Below are positions 23,147-31,935 of a stretch of DNA of 50,956 nucleotides, in pieces. The DNA is taken from positions 102,658-153,613 of the forward strand of contig JAQURS010000002.1 of assembly GCA_028715505.1 (NCBI GenBank), written 5' to 3'. The notes beneath the pieces were generated by a model. It saw only the letters and a program-made list of their open reading frames with translations, was not told where the DNA came from and made no database searches. The DNA comes from Patescibacteria group bacterium (GTDB lineage Bacteria > Patescibacteriota > Patescibacteriia > 2-12-FULL-60-25). The translations under genes and the position numbers were made by a program. Each line of letters opens with the position of its first letter. The stretch's first letter is position 1.

Positions 23147-23509
23147 ATGAAATTTAAATACAATGATTCAACACGTAAACTAATTAGACGGATCTTACGT
23201 GTTAATCAAACTGAAGTTGAGAGATTGCTTTGGAATAGAATACGTAACAGACGTTTGATTGGTGCCAGGTTTATTCGCCAGTATAGTATTGGTCGTTATG
23301 TGTTAGATTTTTACTGTCCTGAAAAGAGACTAGCGATCGAGCTCGATGGTAGTCAGCATTTGGAACAAAATCAGGTAGAATACGATAAAGAAAGAACAGA
23401 ATATCTGAGAAGCTTAAATATACAAGTAATTAGATTTTGGAATAATCAAATTTTTAATGAAATGAACAATGTATTAGAAGCTATAACTAACGAGTTAACT
23501 CACCCCTAA
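23147..23509 (+). CDS. DUF559 endonuclease-like protein, 120 aa
   Basis: Member of the DUF559 branch of the PD-(D/E)XK/Vsr-like nuclease fold. The family pattern is complete: EVERLLWNRIRNRRLIGARF, then IRQYSIGRYVLDFYCPEKRL, AIELDGSQH with the catalytic-type Glu/Asp, YDKERTEYLRSLNIQVIRFW and a helical end. DNA target and role are unknown. It is A/T-rich compared with the neighbours. TATAAT (23134-23139) lies 7 nt before the ATG at 23147, predicting a leaderless mRNA. The last residues (LTHP) are encoded by the right flanking repeat. Confidence 0.88.
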   Translation: MKFKYNDSTRKLIRRILRVNQTEVERLLWNRIRNRRLIGARFIRQYSIGRYVLDFYCPEKRLAIELDGSQHLEQNQVEYDKERTEYLRSLNIQVIRFWNNQIFNEMNNVLEAITNELTHP

Positions 23510-23553
23510 CCCCTCTCTTACTTTAAGAGAGGGGAGAGAAAGGATGAGGGGTG
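23496..23553. repeat. Right flank of the DUF559 unit: inverted end and nested palindrome
   Basis: TAACTCACCC (23496-23505) matches the left flank in inverse orientation. It is followed by CCCCTCTCTTA-CTT-TAAGAGAGGGG (23510-23534), enclosed in CACCCCT (23501-23507) and AGGGGTG (23547-23553). The hairpin core CCTCTCTTA is shared with the left flank. Confidence 0.8.
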
Positions 23554-23613
23554 GGGATAACTGAATGCTAAGGGCTCAAAACGTGCTATACTATACGCAA
23601 TTCTCTTTATTAT

Positions 23614-25326
23614 ATGCAGAAAAAATATTTAGTTGGTTCCTTGATTTGTTTGGTGGGAATAGTTGGAGTATGGCAACTGGCCGCCAACGCTCAAACGTGG
23701 AGCGGACCAAAAACGAACTGTTATGATCCTTCTCAACCTGGTTGTAATGTTGATGGAGTCATCTGGAACCGTTCGAATGCTGCTATAGATACAGCTACTC
23801 CGCAACTCGGCAATTATAAAATTTCAGGGAGGGCGGAAATTGGTGATGATCTAAAGTTCCTAGGTAATGCTAAAGCAATAAGAATAGATCAGCCAGGATC
23901 GTCCATTTTAAACATCGGGAACTGGAAAGAGGCTAATAGCTACATAAATTTAAACATTCTTGGAAACCTTAGTTTGCAAAGACAAGGTAAAGTAATTGAT
24001 CCAAAAATTGCGGCACCACAATATTGTTTTACGGATGCGGTAGATAATCCGGTTGATTGTATAACTAGTTGGCCCGTTGGCGGTGGCGGAGGAGGAACGG
24101 TTACGAGTGTTGGCTCTGGCAATGGTTTGACCGGCGGTCCGATTGTTGGAGCTGGTTCGTTGTCAATTATCGCTTGCGGAAATGGAAAGGTTTTAAAAAC
24201 AGCTGGTGGTGTTTGGGCTTGCGGAGATGATATTGATACAAATAGTGGCGGAACTATTACGACGATCAATGCTGGATCAGGCTTGAGTGTAATTAATCCG
24301 AACGGACCCGCTACGACTTTATCACCGAATTATACTGTTTTTGATAGCAGGTATGTTTTAAAGTCAGGCGATACGATGTCCGGAGGTTTAAGTGTCCAGG
24401 GTGTTTTAGATGGCCAAGCTACTAGCCGTTTTGGTTTTAGCGGAGCTTACGGAGACTTTCTATTAAATGTTCAGCCAGCTGCTAACACGATATTTACTAA
24501 AGGAACAATCAGCCACACTGGCGCGATCAATTCATCGGGTAACATGACTGTTACGGGAGCTGGCTATGTTAAAGCGCCGCAATTTTGCATTGGCGTTGAT
24601 TGTATCAATTCATGGCCCGTGGCCGGAACCGGGGATGTGACTGATGTATTTGCTGGCAGTGGCATCACAGTTACGAACGGCTCTGGGCCTCAACCAAGCG
24701 TTAAAATCAGCAGCTGCGGCAGCAATGGCCAAGTAATGATGTGGGACGCACTGAATAGTGCCTGGGCTTGCGCTATGCCTGTTGAAAATGTTCAACTTTC
24801 AGGGGTTGGGTTAACGGGCGGCGGGCCACCTAATGCTTCTGGAATTGTGTCAATCGGCTTAGATTCTACTTATACTGATAACCGGTATGTCAAAAAAGCA
24901 GGCGATACCATGAGTGGCGGTTTAACGCTTTCAACAGGAAATTTATCAATGACCAGCGCGGGGGGCGCTAACTCCAATATATTCTTGCCCGTCACGAGCG
25001 GCATTGGTTTTAACGGCAGCAGATCTAATACCGGTTTTCTTCAGTTATGGAGTGATGGTATCTTCTATTGGGATTTAGGCACGACGGATAACCTAACTAT
25101 TAGAAATCATAATTTAACCGGAACAGCTCTCCAGATCAAAAGCGGCGATTTAGTCGTTCCGACCAACAAATGGGGTGATGGACAGACGACTTTGGCTGGA
25201 TGCACGTATGTCGCGCGGAATGCGGCGGGTGGCGCTACCCAATGCGCGGCCGGACAGTTTATGTCTGGTGTAAGCATGAACGGTTTGGGCACAAGCGTTG
25301 GTGGTATATATTGTTGCCCGCTGTAA
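23614..25326 (+). CDS. Secreted protein with tail-fibre-type repeats, 570 aa
   Basis: A signal peptide (residues about 1-26, ending in ANAQT) is followed by a long Gly/Ser/Thr-rich beta protein. Two copies of a phage-tail-fibre-like motif are seen: RYVLKSGDTMSGGL near residue 246 and RYVKKAGDTMSGGL near residue 424. Each is preceded by a VGSGNGLTGG- or GVGLTGGGPP-type segment. Two short segments with CI(T/N)SWPV flank glycine-rich linkers. The C terminus ends in a Cys pair. It is probably a trimeric fibre-like surface or secreted adhesin rather than a phage gene, since no phage genes surround it. An extended -10 (TGC-TATACT, 23584-23592) is upstream; no SD. Confidence 0.65.
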   Translation: MQKKYLVGSLICLVGIVGVWQLAANAQTWSGPKTNCYDPSQPGCNVDGVIWNRSNAAIDTATPQLGNYKISGRAEIGDDLKFLGNAKAIRIDQPGSSILNIGNWKEANSYINLNILGNLSLQRQGKVIDPKIAAPQYCFTDAVDNPVDCITSWPVGGGGGGTVTSVGSGNGLTGGPIVGAGSLSIIACGNGKVLKTAGGVWACGDDIDTNSGGTITTINAGSGLSVINPNGPATTLSPNYTVFDSRYVLKSGDTMSGGLSVQGVLDGQATSRFGFSGAYGDFLLNVQPAANTIFTKGTISHTGAINSSGNMTVTGAGYVKAPQFCIGVDCINSWPVAGTGDVTDVFAGSGITVTNGSGPQPSVKISSCGSNGQVMMWDALNSAWACAMPVENVQLSGVGLTGGGPPNASGIVSIGLDSTYTDNRYVKKAGDTMSGGLTLSTGNLSMTSAGGANSNIFLPVTSGIGFNGSRSNTGFLQLWSDGIFYWDLGTTDNLTIRNHNLTGTALQIKSGDLVVPTNKWGDGQTTLAGCTYVARNAAGGATQCAAGQFMSGVSMNGLGTSVGGIYCCPL

Positions 25327-25340
25327 ATAACAATCGATTA

Positions 25341-25366
25341 AAAATCCCGGCGCATGCCGGGATTTT
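25341..25366. terminator. Strong terminator between the fibre-like gene and cysS
   Basis: AAAATCCCGGC, loop GCAT, GCCGGGATTTT. It is symmetric with A and T ends, so it can work in both directions. Confidence 0.9.
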
Positions 25367-25393
25367 GCTTTTTAACTGCGCTTAATGTAGCCT
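25365..25393 (+). promoter_or_regulatory. Promoter of cysS
   Basis: TTGCTT (25365-25370), 17-nt spacer, TAGCCT (25388-25393). The ATG at 25404 is 10 nt after the -10. The -35 overlaps the tail of the terminator. Confidence 0.45.
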
Positions 25394-25403
25394 ATTTTCA
25401 GCT

Positions 25404-26828
25404 ATGCTCAAAATTTGGAATTCGCTTTCGCGCACGCGCGAGGCGTTCGGCTCGATCAATCCGAACGAGGTGCGCATGTACTCGTGCGGACCGACAGTCT
25501 ATGCCATGCCTCACATAGGCAATTACCGCGCATACGTAACTTGGGATATTTTAAGGAGAGTTCTTGAAGCTGACGGATATAGAGTCGTTCATTGCATGAA
25601 CATCACGGACGTTGGTCATTTGGTGGGCGATGGCGACGAAGGTCAGGACAAATTACAGATGTCGGCCGAGAGGGAGGGGATTACGGCCTGGGAAATAGCC
25701 AAACGTTACGAAAAAATCTTTTTGGATGACGCAAAAACCTTAAACGTCACATTGCCCGAGGCTCCGCTTCTTTGCCATGCCACGGATCATATTGATGATC
25801 AAATTAAATTGATCCAAATTCTGGATGAGAAAGGCTTTGCCTACAAGACGTCGGATGGCTTATATTTTGATACTTCAAAATTTCCGGAGTACGGAAAATT
25901 GTCCGGTCAGCCGCTCGAGGAAAAAATGGAAGGCGCGCGCGTGGAATCAAATCCAGAAAAACGCAATCCGACTGATTTCGCGCTTTGGAAGTTCAGCTAT
26001 CCTGGCGGCCGTGATTTTGATCCGGCGCAAGACGATCCCGGCAAGCGTCGTCACATGGAATGGCCAAGCCCGTGGGGTTTGGGATTCCCGGGTTGGCATA
26101 TCGAGTGCTCGGCCATGAGCCGCAAATATCTCGGCCAGCCTTTTGATATCCATACCGGCGGCGTTGACCACATTCCAGTCCATCACGAGAATGAAGTTGC
26201 CCAAAGCGTAGCTGCTTATTCGGTTCCTCTGGCTAACTTCTGGATTCATGTCGAGTTTATGACGGTTGACGGCCAAAAAATGAGCAAGTCGCTCGGTAAT
26301 ACTTACAGCCTTGAGGATTGTAGATCGAAAGGCGTTGAGCCCTTGGCTATTCGGTACTTTTATCTTGGCGCGCATTACCGTTCGAAGCTTAATTTTACCT
26401 GGGAAGCGGCCAAAGCCGCGCAAAACGCCTTAAATAACCTGCGCGAAGCCGCGCGTGAATGGGATATCCCGACGGATCAAGAGCCTGATCAGGGTTTTTA
26501 TGAGCGGTTCATGGAAGAACTAAACGATGATTTGAACACGCCGGCCGCTTTGGCTGTTGTTTGGGACATGGTCAAGTCTGATCTGGATAGCGGTAAAAAA
26601 GCCGCCACTCTCTTGAGCTTTGATAAAATCCTTTGTTTGGGGCTGGACGCGTACGTCGCAAAGCCGGTTTCTATCCCTGACCACGTCAAAGCCATAGCCC
26701 AAAGGCGCTGGGAAGCCAGATTAAGGCAGGATTGGAACGAAGCCGACCAGTTGCGGCATGAACTGGAAGGCATGGGATGGCAAATGGATGACGGTCAAGA
26801 TGGATACAAACTCAAGCCCAAAGTCTAA
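25404..26828 (+). CDS. cysS: Cysteine-tRNA ligase, 474 aa
   Basis: Class I synthetase that charges tRNA-Cys. The HIGN motif is at residues 37-40 and KMSKS at about 291-295. Zn-binding residues are in place: Cys28 in [17 protein letters not shown] near residue 233, and the HxxE-type HHENEVAQS. The helical anticodon-binding part and the small C-terminal domain are present. Length is normal. It is followed after 5 nt by a small membrane-protein gene. Confidence 0.96.
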   Translation: MLKIWNSLSRTREAFGSINPNEVRMYSCGPTVYAMPHIGNYRAYVTWDILRRVLEADGYRVVHCMNITDVGHLVGDGDEGQDKLQMSAEREGITAWEIAKRYEKIFLDDAKTLNVTLPEAPLLCHATDHIDDQIKLIQILDEKGFAYKTSDGLYFDTSKFPEYGKLSGQPLEEKMEGARVESNPEKRNPTDFALWKFSYPGGRDFDPAQDDPGKRRHMEWPSPWGLGFPGWHIECSAMSRKYLGQPFDIHTGGVDHIPVHHENEVAQSVAAYSVPLANFWIHVEFMTVDGQKMSKSLGNTYSLEDCRSKGVEPLAIRYFYLGAHYRSKLNFTWEAAKAAQNALNNLREAAREWDIPTDQEPDQGFYERFMEELNDDLNTPAALAVVWDMVKSDLDSGKKAATLLSFDKILCLGLDAYVAKPVSIPDHVKAIAQRRWEARLRQDWNEADQLRHELEGMGWQMDDGQDGYKLKPKV

Positions 26829-26833
26829 TTAGT

Positions 26834-27289
26834 ATGAAATTCAAAGGATTTTATTCGGTATTTAAGGTAGTTTTACTTTGTTTTGTAATTCTATTCATTA
26901 GTTACCAGTTTGCACTTGATCCAAAACTAATCGGGTGGGTAATCATAAGCTTGGGCCTTTTATGCATGGTGATTTTAATTGCTTCGGGAACAAAACTAAA
27001 AAGCACCTGGCCCGATTTAGTTTTTGGCGCGATTGATAATGGCGTGCTCGCGGTTATGGCAATCTTTGGAGGAGAGATGGCAGGTGTAATGGGCGCAGTC
27101 ATTGGGGGCGTGGTAGGCAATGCTGTTACAGATGGTATTGCAGGGATTTTTGAAGGAATGATAGCCGAAAAGTTGCCTCAAGATTTTAACCAAAGGACTA
27201 TTTTAAGCTCAGCTATCGGAAAAATGGCCGGTTGTCTGTTAGCGGCGGGGCTGGTACTCGTAACGGCCGAGATGCTTATAAAATTTTAG
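26834..27289 (+). CDS. Small membrane protein, 151 aa
   Basis: Four hydrophobic helices (about residues 9-27, 32-52, 62-95 with many Gly, and 125-148). The central part GGEMAGVMGAVIGGVVGNAV is Gly-rich with tight packing. Family not recognised. It lies 5 nt after cysS without SD, hence co-transcribed. It converges on the CorA-like gene. Confidence 0.6.
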   Translation: MKFKGFYSVFKVVLLCFVILFISYQFALDPKLIGWVIISLGLLCMVILIASGTKLKSTWPDLVFGAIDNGVLAVMAIFGGEMAGVMGAVIGGVVGNAVTDGIAGIFEGMIAEKLPQDFNQRTILSSAIGKMAGCLLAAGLVLVTAEMLIKF

Positions 27290-27291
27290 AA

Positions 27292-28239
27292 TCATAACCA
27301 TTTTTTGTGCCTAAAGAAAGCAACCATCAAAACGGTGCAAGCCGCCATGAGTCCTAAAATTCCCCAGAAACCGTAAGCGCTATCAACCAACGGCATGCCG
27401 GCCGCCCTCATGCTAAAAAGCGTGGCAATCAGAGTAAGAGGGAATATGATGCAGGAAAAGATGGTGAGGATCTTAATAATTTCATTCATCTTGAAGTCAG
27501 CCAAGGAAGTATTCGTTTCGTGCAGAGCCTCAATCGTTTCTTTTTGTAGTTGAAGATTATCCCAAATATCTTTAGTGCTATCGACCAGTTTATCAAAATA
27601 CTCCTCAAAACGTCTGATGCCGGGGAACCTTTCTTGTGAGACTTCGATCAATTTCCTTATGACTGTCTTATGCCCTTGCATGCTTTTACGAATGTTTACG
27701 ATATTCGTTTTGACGCGTAAAAGCTCGCGTATCAGGTCTTTGCCCAAGTTCGTAAAAACTTGAGATTCAATACTGTCTACATCATTCGAGATATGCCTGA
27801 TCATTGGGAAAACGGAGGAGAGCATTGTATCAAGGATTAAATAAATCAGATGCGGAACGTCATCAGCAGTTATATTATCCTTAACTACTCCGCCTTTAGT
27901 GCGCCTAAAGTTTTCATAAAGCTCTTGCAGGGGAATTAGCTTCGAAGTATCAACAGTGACTAGTAAGTTATCCATTATAAAGAAATCCACTTCTGCTGTG
28001 CTTATTATTCTGTTTTGACGATTAAATATGGGAAACTGCAATATCATGAAAATATAGCCATCCCTCACGGCTAGCTTGGGGCTTTGGATCGGGGGCGCCG
28101 CATCTTCTAGGTCTATGTCATGAAAGTTAAAACGGCCTTTCAATGCCTTCAAGGTTTTTTGATCATTCTTGCCGACCATGACCCAAGTCATTTTATCGGT
28201 TTCTGTGTGTGTAAAAGCCCTAAGACTTTGTACGGCCAT
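27292..28239 (-). CDS. corA: CorA-like divalent-cation transporter with altered GMN motif, 315 aa
   Basis: CorA family by overall build: N-terminal cytoplasmic alpha/beta domain with PIQSPKLAVRDGYIFMILQFP, a long helical funnel (SMQGHKTVIRKLIEVSQERF, LQLQKETIEALHETNTSLAD), and two C-terminal helices with MNEIIKILTIFSCIIFPLTL and the Lys-rich end KKWL. The normal selectivity-filter motif GMN reads SMR here (codons at 27406-27414). Mg transport is therefore uncertain; it may carry other ions, be regulated differently or be inactive. An extended -10 (TGT-TATAAT) lies 11 nt upstream. The gene diverges from the 28291 gene. Confidence 0.8.
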   Translation of the reverse strand: MAVQSLRAFTHTETDKMTWVMVGKNDQKTLKALKGRFNFHDIDLEDAAPPIQSPKLAVRDGYIFMILQFPIFNRQNRIISTAEVDFFIMDNLLVTVDTSKLIPLQELYENFRRTKGGVVKDNITADDVPHLIYLILDTMLSSVFPMIRHISNDVDSIESQVFTNLGKDLIRELLRVKTNIVNIRKSMQGHKTVIRKLIEVSQERFPGIRRFEEYFDKLVDSTKDIWDNLQLQKETIEALHETNTSLADFKMNEIIKILTIFSCIIFPLTLIATLFSMRAAGMPLVDSAYGFWGILGLMAACTVLMVAFFRHKKWL

Positions 28240-28250
28240 AATTGATTATG

Positions 28251-28259
28251 ATTATAACA
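28251..28259 (-). promoter_or_regulatory. Extended -10 promoter of the CorA-like gene
   Basis: On the minus strand TGT followed by TATAAT (28256-28251). The ATG at 28239 is 11 nt downstream, so the leader is about 5 nt. Confidence 0.6.
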
Positions 28260-28272
28260 CAGAAGTGCCTTG

Positions 28273-28281
28273 TGATATAAT
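28273..28281 (+). promoter_or_regulatory. Extended -10 promoter of the 138-aa gene
   Basis: TGA followed by TATAAT (28276-28281), 9 nt before the ATG at 28291. It faces away from the CorA promoter 17 nt to its left. Confidence 0.6.
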
Positions 28282-28290
28282 GCTTAGTGC

Positions 28291-28707
28291 ATGGGTAATA
28301 TTATTAGTTACTTTGATAAACTCGAAGATCGAACGCGGGCCGCTTTAAGCAGGCACCCAATCGTTTATGCTTTGATCGGAGGAACCTCTATCGTGCTTTT
28401 TTGGAGAGGTGTTTGGATGGTGGCGGATGAGATCCCTTTTTTGACCGGGCCAATTTCGATTCTCATCAGCACAGTCGTTTTGTTGATTGTGGGGCTTTTT
28501 GTTTCTTTTTTTATTGGAGACACAATTCTCATCTCGGGTCTAAAGAGAGGCAAAAGAGTTGATGAAAAAGTTATTTCTAAACTCAAAACAGAACTTGAGT
28601 TGTTGAATATGGCTGAAAACAAGCTTAGTAATATTGAACATGACATAAAGAGCCTTAAAAGCGAAATCCGAAGCTTATCCCTAAAGAAAACTAAGGCAAG
28701 GCATTAA
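28291..28707 (+). CDS. Membrane protein with C-terminal coiled coil, 138 aa
   Basis: Two helices (residues about 24-46 with a turn, and PISILISTVVLLIVGLFVSF), then a basic loop (KRGKRVDEK) and a coiled coil to the end (LELLNMAENKLSNIEHDIKS). Family not recognised. The coiled coil would lie in the cytoplasm. It precedes another small gene and the VirB4/TraG-like ATPase on the same strand but has its own promoter. Confidence 0.65.
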   Translation: MGNIISYFDKLEDRTRAALSRHPIVYALIGGTSIVLFWRGVWMVADEIPFLTGPISILISTVVLLIVGLFVSFFIGDTILISGLKRGKRVDEKVISKLKTELELLNMAENKLSNIEHDIKSLKSEIRSLSLKKTKARH

Positions 28708-28729
28708 GTGATCAGAAACGCATGTTTTG

Positions 28730-28738
28730 TGTTATAAT
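28730..28738 (+). promoter_or_regulatory. Extended -10 promoter of the 177-aa gene
   Basis: TGT followed by TATAAT (28733-28738), 9 nt before the ATG at 28748. Confidence 0.6.
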
Positions 28739-28747
28739 TCTAATGAA

Positions 28748-29281
28748 ATGGATCTCAACGACCAGGGTAAGTTAAAAATCGAAAACAATCTCTCCAAAAC
28801 CGCCGAACAAGCCGGTGCTCTTGAAGTTTCCAGCGTCGAAGCGGATAAACAATCATTGGAAAGGACCGTCGAAACCGAGTCGGCCGTTTTAGAAGCCGGT
28901 TCTGATAAGAGTCAACCAAGTGCGGCTCCAGTCACGGCCGCTATCGTGCCAACCGAAACTCAAATCAAGGCTTTGGAAAAGGATCAGGTTACGGTTGAAG
29001 TCGAAAATATTTTGGAAAAAGGCCTAAAGGACGTTTACGGCAACCTGCCCGACAACTTGAAACCGCTTTTTAAAGCTAAGGGCGAGGAGACGGCTTTGAC
29101 CATCTCCGAGATGATCAAGAAAACGGCCGTTAAGATCGGTGAGGTCATGAAATTGATATTCAACTGGCTCAGGATCATCCCGGGATTGAATCGATTTTAC
29201 TTGGAACAGGAAGCGAAAATCAAAGCCGACCAAATCATGGTGCTGTCAGAGCAAATCTCGAACGAGAAACAATCAAAGTAA
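28748..29281 (+). CDS. Hypothetical protein, 177 aa, upstream of the TraG-like ATPase
   Basis: Residues 1-90 are hydrophilic, rich in Glu, Ala and Ser, and probably disordered. The C-terminal half is helical (ILEKGLKDVYGNLPDNLKPL, TALTISEMIKKTAVKIGEVM), ending in an amphipathic segment with LRIIPGLNRFYLEQ. Family not recognised. The start at 28748 is fixed by the promoter; an out-of-frame ATG at 28743 is ignored. It ends 1 nt before the ATPase start, so the two are co-translated and may interact. Confidence 0.65.
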   Translation: MDLNDQGKLKIENNLSKTAEQAGALEVSSVEADKQSLERTVETESAVLEAGSDKSQPSAAPVTAAIVPTETQIKALEKDQVTVEVENILEKGLKDVYGNLPDNLKPLFKAKGEETALTISEMIKKTAVKIGEVMKLIFNWLRIIPGLNRFYLEQEAKIKADQIMVLSEQISNEKQSK

Positions 29282-29282
29282 C

Positions 29283-31832
29283 ATGTTACTTTTTACTTCA
29301 TTTGCCATTCAGGCGGATTTGACCGGACAGCTGCAGTCCGGACCGATTGAAATATTTGCCCAACCTTTGATCGCCGACATTCTGGCCGCGGTGGTTTCAG
29401 TTTTTGTTTTAGTCATCGCGATCTATCTTGTTAGGAGATGGTTCCATCTTAAGATTGAACATGATTTGACGTTTGAAACCGTCGTTTTAAAAGTTAAAGT
29501 CCCAAAAGAAGTCAAACAAGAGGATGTTGAACACGTTAAAACCTTGCAGCAAATGCAAGAGTTGATTGGTTTCACTGAGACAATTTTCCATACGATTGGC
29601 AGCCTCAAAGCTCAAAAAGGGTTTGGGGCTTGGCTACGCGGCCGAAAGGATAACTTTGGCTTTGAAATGGTGGTCCAAAAAAGCTTAATCTCGTTTTACG
29701 TAACTTGTCCGCGCAAACAACGCCAGTTCATCGAATCCCAAATCCAGGCCCAATATCCCCACGCTTCGATCGAAGAAGAGGAGGATTACAATATTTTTAA
29801 ACCGGACAGCGCCATTGTGGCTTCGCACCTGACTTTTAAGCGGCCGAGCTACTTTCCGATCAAGACCTACAAAAAGATGGAAAGCGACCCCATGAACACC
29901 ATTACGAACGCGCTTTCCAAGATTGGCGACAAAGACGGGGCCGCCATCCAATTTTTGGTCAGGCCGGCTGATCCGAAGTGGCGGAGGGAGGGAATCCGCA
30001 TCGCGCGCGAAATGCAGCAAGGCCAAAAATATTCGCAAGTCAGCAAGGGATTGGGCAGCATGGTCGGCAAGGAAGCTATGGATATCATTAAAGGGCCGAA
30101 ACAAAACCAATCCAAAGAGCTTTACAAACTTTCACCCATGGAAGAGGAGATGGTGAAGGGTTTGGAAGAGAAGGCGTCGAAAGCCGGTTTGGAAGTCAAT
30201 ATTCGCGTGGTTACGGCTTCCTCTTCGGTTGAAACTTCGAGACGTTATCTGGATGATATCTTGAACGCGTTCGGACAATACAATGTCTTTGAGTTCGGCA
30301 ATACGTTTTCAGTCGCTACGCCACGACAGAATAAAATCATATCGTTTTTCATCCACCGGCATTTTGATCCGCGATATAAAATCATTTTGAACAGCGAGGA
30401 GCTGGCTTCCTTGTACCATCTGCCTTTAGCATCGACTGAGACGCCTAAAATCGACTGGCTGCTAGCGCGTAAAGCCTTGCCGCCTTCGAACATACCACGT
30501 GAAGGCATCTTGCTTGGCCTTTCGGAATACCGCGGACACACTTACGAAATCAGGATGAAGGACGGAGATAGGCGACGTCACATGTATATCATCGGCAAAT
30601 CCGGCGGCGGCAAATCGGTTTTGCAGAAGTCTTTAATCAAACAAGACATCGAAAACGGCAAGGGAGTATGCGTAATCGATCCGCACGGCGACTTGGCAGA
30701 GGAGTGCTTGGAGTTTGTGCCAAAGGAGCGAGCCGAAGACGTCATATTTTTCAATCCGGCTGATTACGAACGTCCACTCGGGCTTAACATGCTCGAATAC
30801 GATCCGAAACAACCATATCAAAAGACTTTCGCGGTCGAAGAAATGTTAAAGATATTCGACCAACTCTACGACCTCAAATCTACCGGCGGTCCGATGTTCG
30901 AACAGTACATGCGCAACGCAATGATGTTGATCATGGACGATCCAGAGTCAGGCTGCACTTTATTGGACGCGCCCAAAGTTCTTTCGGACGAACAATTCAG
31001 GAATTATAAAATCAGCAAATGCAAGACTCCGACCGTCAGGGACTTTTGGACCAAGGAGGCGCAGAAAGCGGGCGGCGAAGCATCTTTGGCCAACATGGTG
31101 CCTTACATCACTTCAAAGTTAACGCCTTTCATTGCCAATGACTTCTTGCGTCCAGTCATCTCACAGCAAAAGAGCGCCTTTAACTTCAGGCAAGTGATGG
31201 ATGAAGGCAAACTACTCTTCTGCTCCTTGAATAAAGGCAAATTAGGAGACGCGAGCGCTTATTTGGTCGGCATGATCGTCGTCGGTAAGCTTTTGATGGC
31301 CGCTTTGTCGCGCACCGACATGGATCCGTCCAAGCGCAAGGATTTCTACCTCTACATCGACGAGTTCCAGAACTTTTTAACTGATTCCATCAACGCCATC
31401 TTGTCGGAAGCCAGAAAATACGGCTTGAACCTCATCATCGCGCACCAGTTCATCGGCCAATTGACGCGTAAAGGCGGCGACACGCAAATCAGGGATGCCA
31501 TATTTGGCAATGTCGGCACCCTCATCTCTTTCAGGGTCGGCCCGGACGACGCTGAGTTCCTTGAAAAGGAATACTCGCCGGTATTTTCCAAGTTTGATTT
31601 GATGAATACGGAGGCTTTTACGGTCAATATCAAGCTTTTGATCGATAACACGGCCAGTAAGGCGTTTAACATGAAGCCGATCATGCCGCCGCCCGGGAAT
31701 AAAGAGCTGGCAAACATGATCAAAGAGCTCTCGAGATACAAATATGGCCGAAAACGTGAAATAGTTGAGATGGAAATGATGGAAAGGTACAACACGATGG
31801 AGCGGGCCATGAGAGATGAAGGGCGAGCATGA
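29283..31832 (+). CDS. VirB4/TraG/DUF87-like ATPase, 849 aa
   Basis: Membrane-anchored P-loop ATPase of the HerA/FtsK superfamily related to conjugative coupling proteins. One N-terminal helix is near residues 30-52 (ILAAVVSVFVLVIAIYLV). A long N-terminal domain of about 370 residues follows. Walker A is GKSGGGKS near residue 437, with CVIDPHGDL soon after; Walker B is YLYIDEFQNF near residue 686; the next motif is EARKYGLNLIIAHQFIGQL, typical of TraG/TraD-type proteins. It could move DNA or power a type IV-like apparatus such as pili or competence; no other such genes are in view. It starts 1 nt after the preceding gene. Confidence 0.85.
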   Translation: MLLFTSFAIQADLTGQLQSGPIEIFAQPLIADILAAVVSVFVLVIAIYLVRRWFHLKIEHDLTFETVVLKVKVPKEVKQEDVEHVKTLQQMQELIGFTETIFHTIGSLKAQKGFGAWLRGRKDNFGFEMVVQKSLISFYVTCPRKQRQFIESQIQAQYPHASIEEEEDYNIFKPDSAIVASHLTFKRPSYFPIKTYKKMESDPMNTITNALSKIGDKDGAAIQFLVRPADPKWRREGIRIAREMQQGQKYSQVSKGLGSMVGKEAMDIIKGPKQNQSKELYKLSPMEEEMVKGLEEKASKAGLEVNIRVVTASSSVETSRRYLDDILNAFGQYNVFEFGNTFSVATPRQNKIISFFIHRHFDPRYKIILNSEELASLYHLPLASTETPKIDWLLARKALPPSNIPREGILLGLSEYRGHTYEIRMKDGDRRRHMYIIGKSGGGKSVLQKSLIKQDIENGKGVCVIDPHGDLAEECLEFVPKERAEDVIFFNPADYERPLGLNMLEYDPKQPYQKTFAVEEMLKIFDQLYDLKSTGGPMFEQYMRNAMMLIMDDPESGCTLLDAPKVLSDEQFRNYKISKCKTPTVRDFWTKEAQKAGGEASLANMVPYITSKLTPFIANDFLRPVISQQKSAFNFRQVMDEGKLLFCSLNKGKLGDASAYLVGMIVVGKLLMAALSRTDMDPSKRKDFYLYIDEFQNFLTDSINAILSEARKYGLNLIIAHQFIGQLTRKGGDTQIRDAIFGNVGTLISFRVGPDDAEFLEKEYSPVFSKFDLMNTEAFTVNIKLLIDNTASKAFNMKPIMPPPGNKELANMIKELSRYKYGRKREIVEMEMMERYNTMERAMRDEGRA

Positions 31833-31935
31833 TTGATTGCTTTTATTTGACTTTTCCATTAGCTAACGTAAACTAGAAATGTCAAAATAGTCTGTGGATA
31901 TCTTTTGTGATATTTATTAGCCAACAAACAAAAAT

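Noticed and set aside
23614-25326. Prophage remnant
   Set aside because: Only the fibre-like repeats suggest phage. There are no capsid, terminase, portal or integrase genes and the product has a signal peptide.
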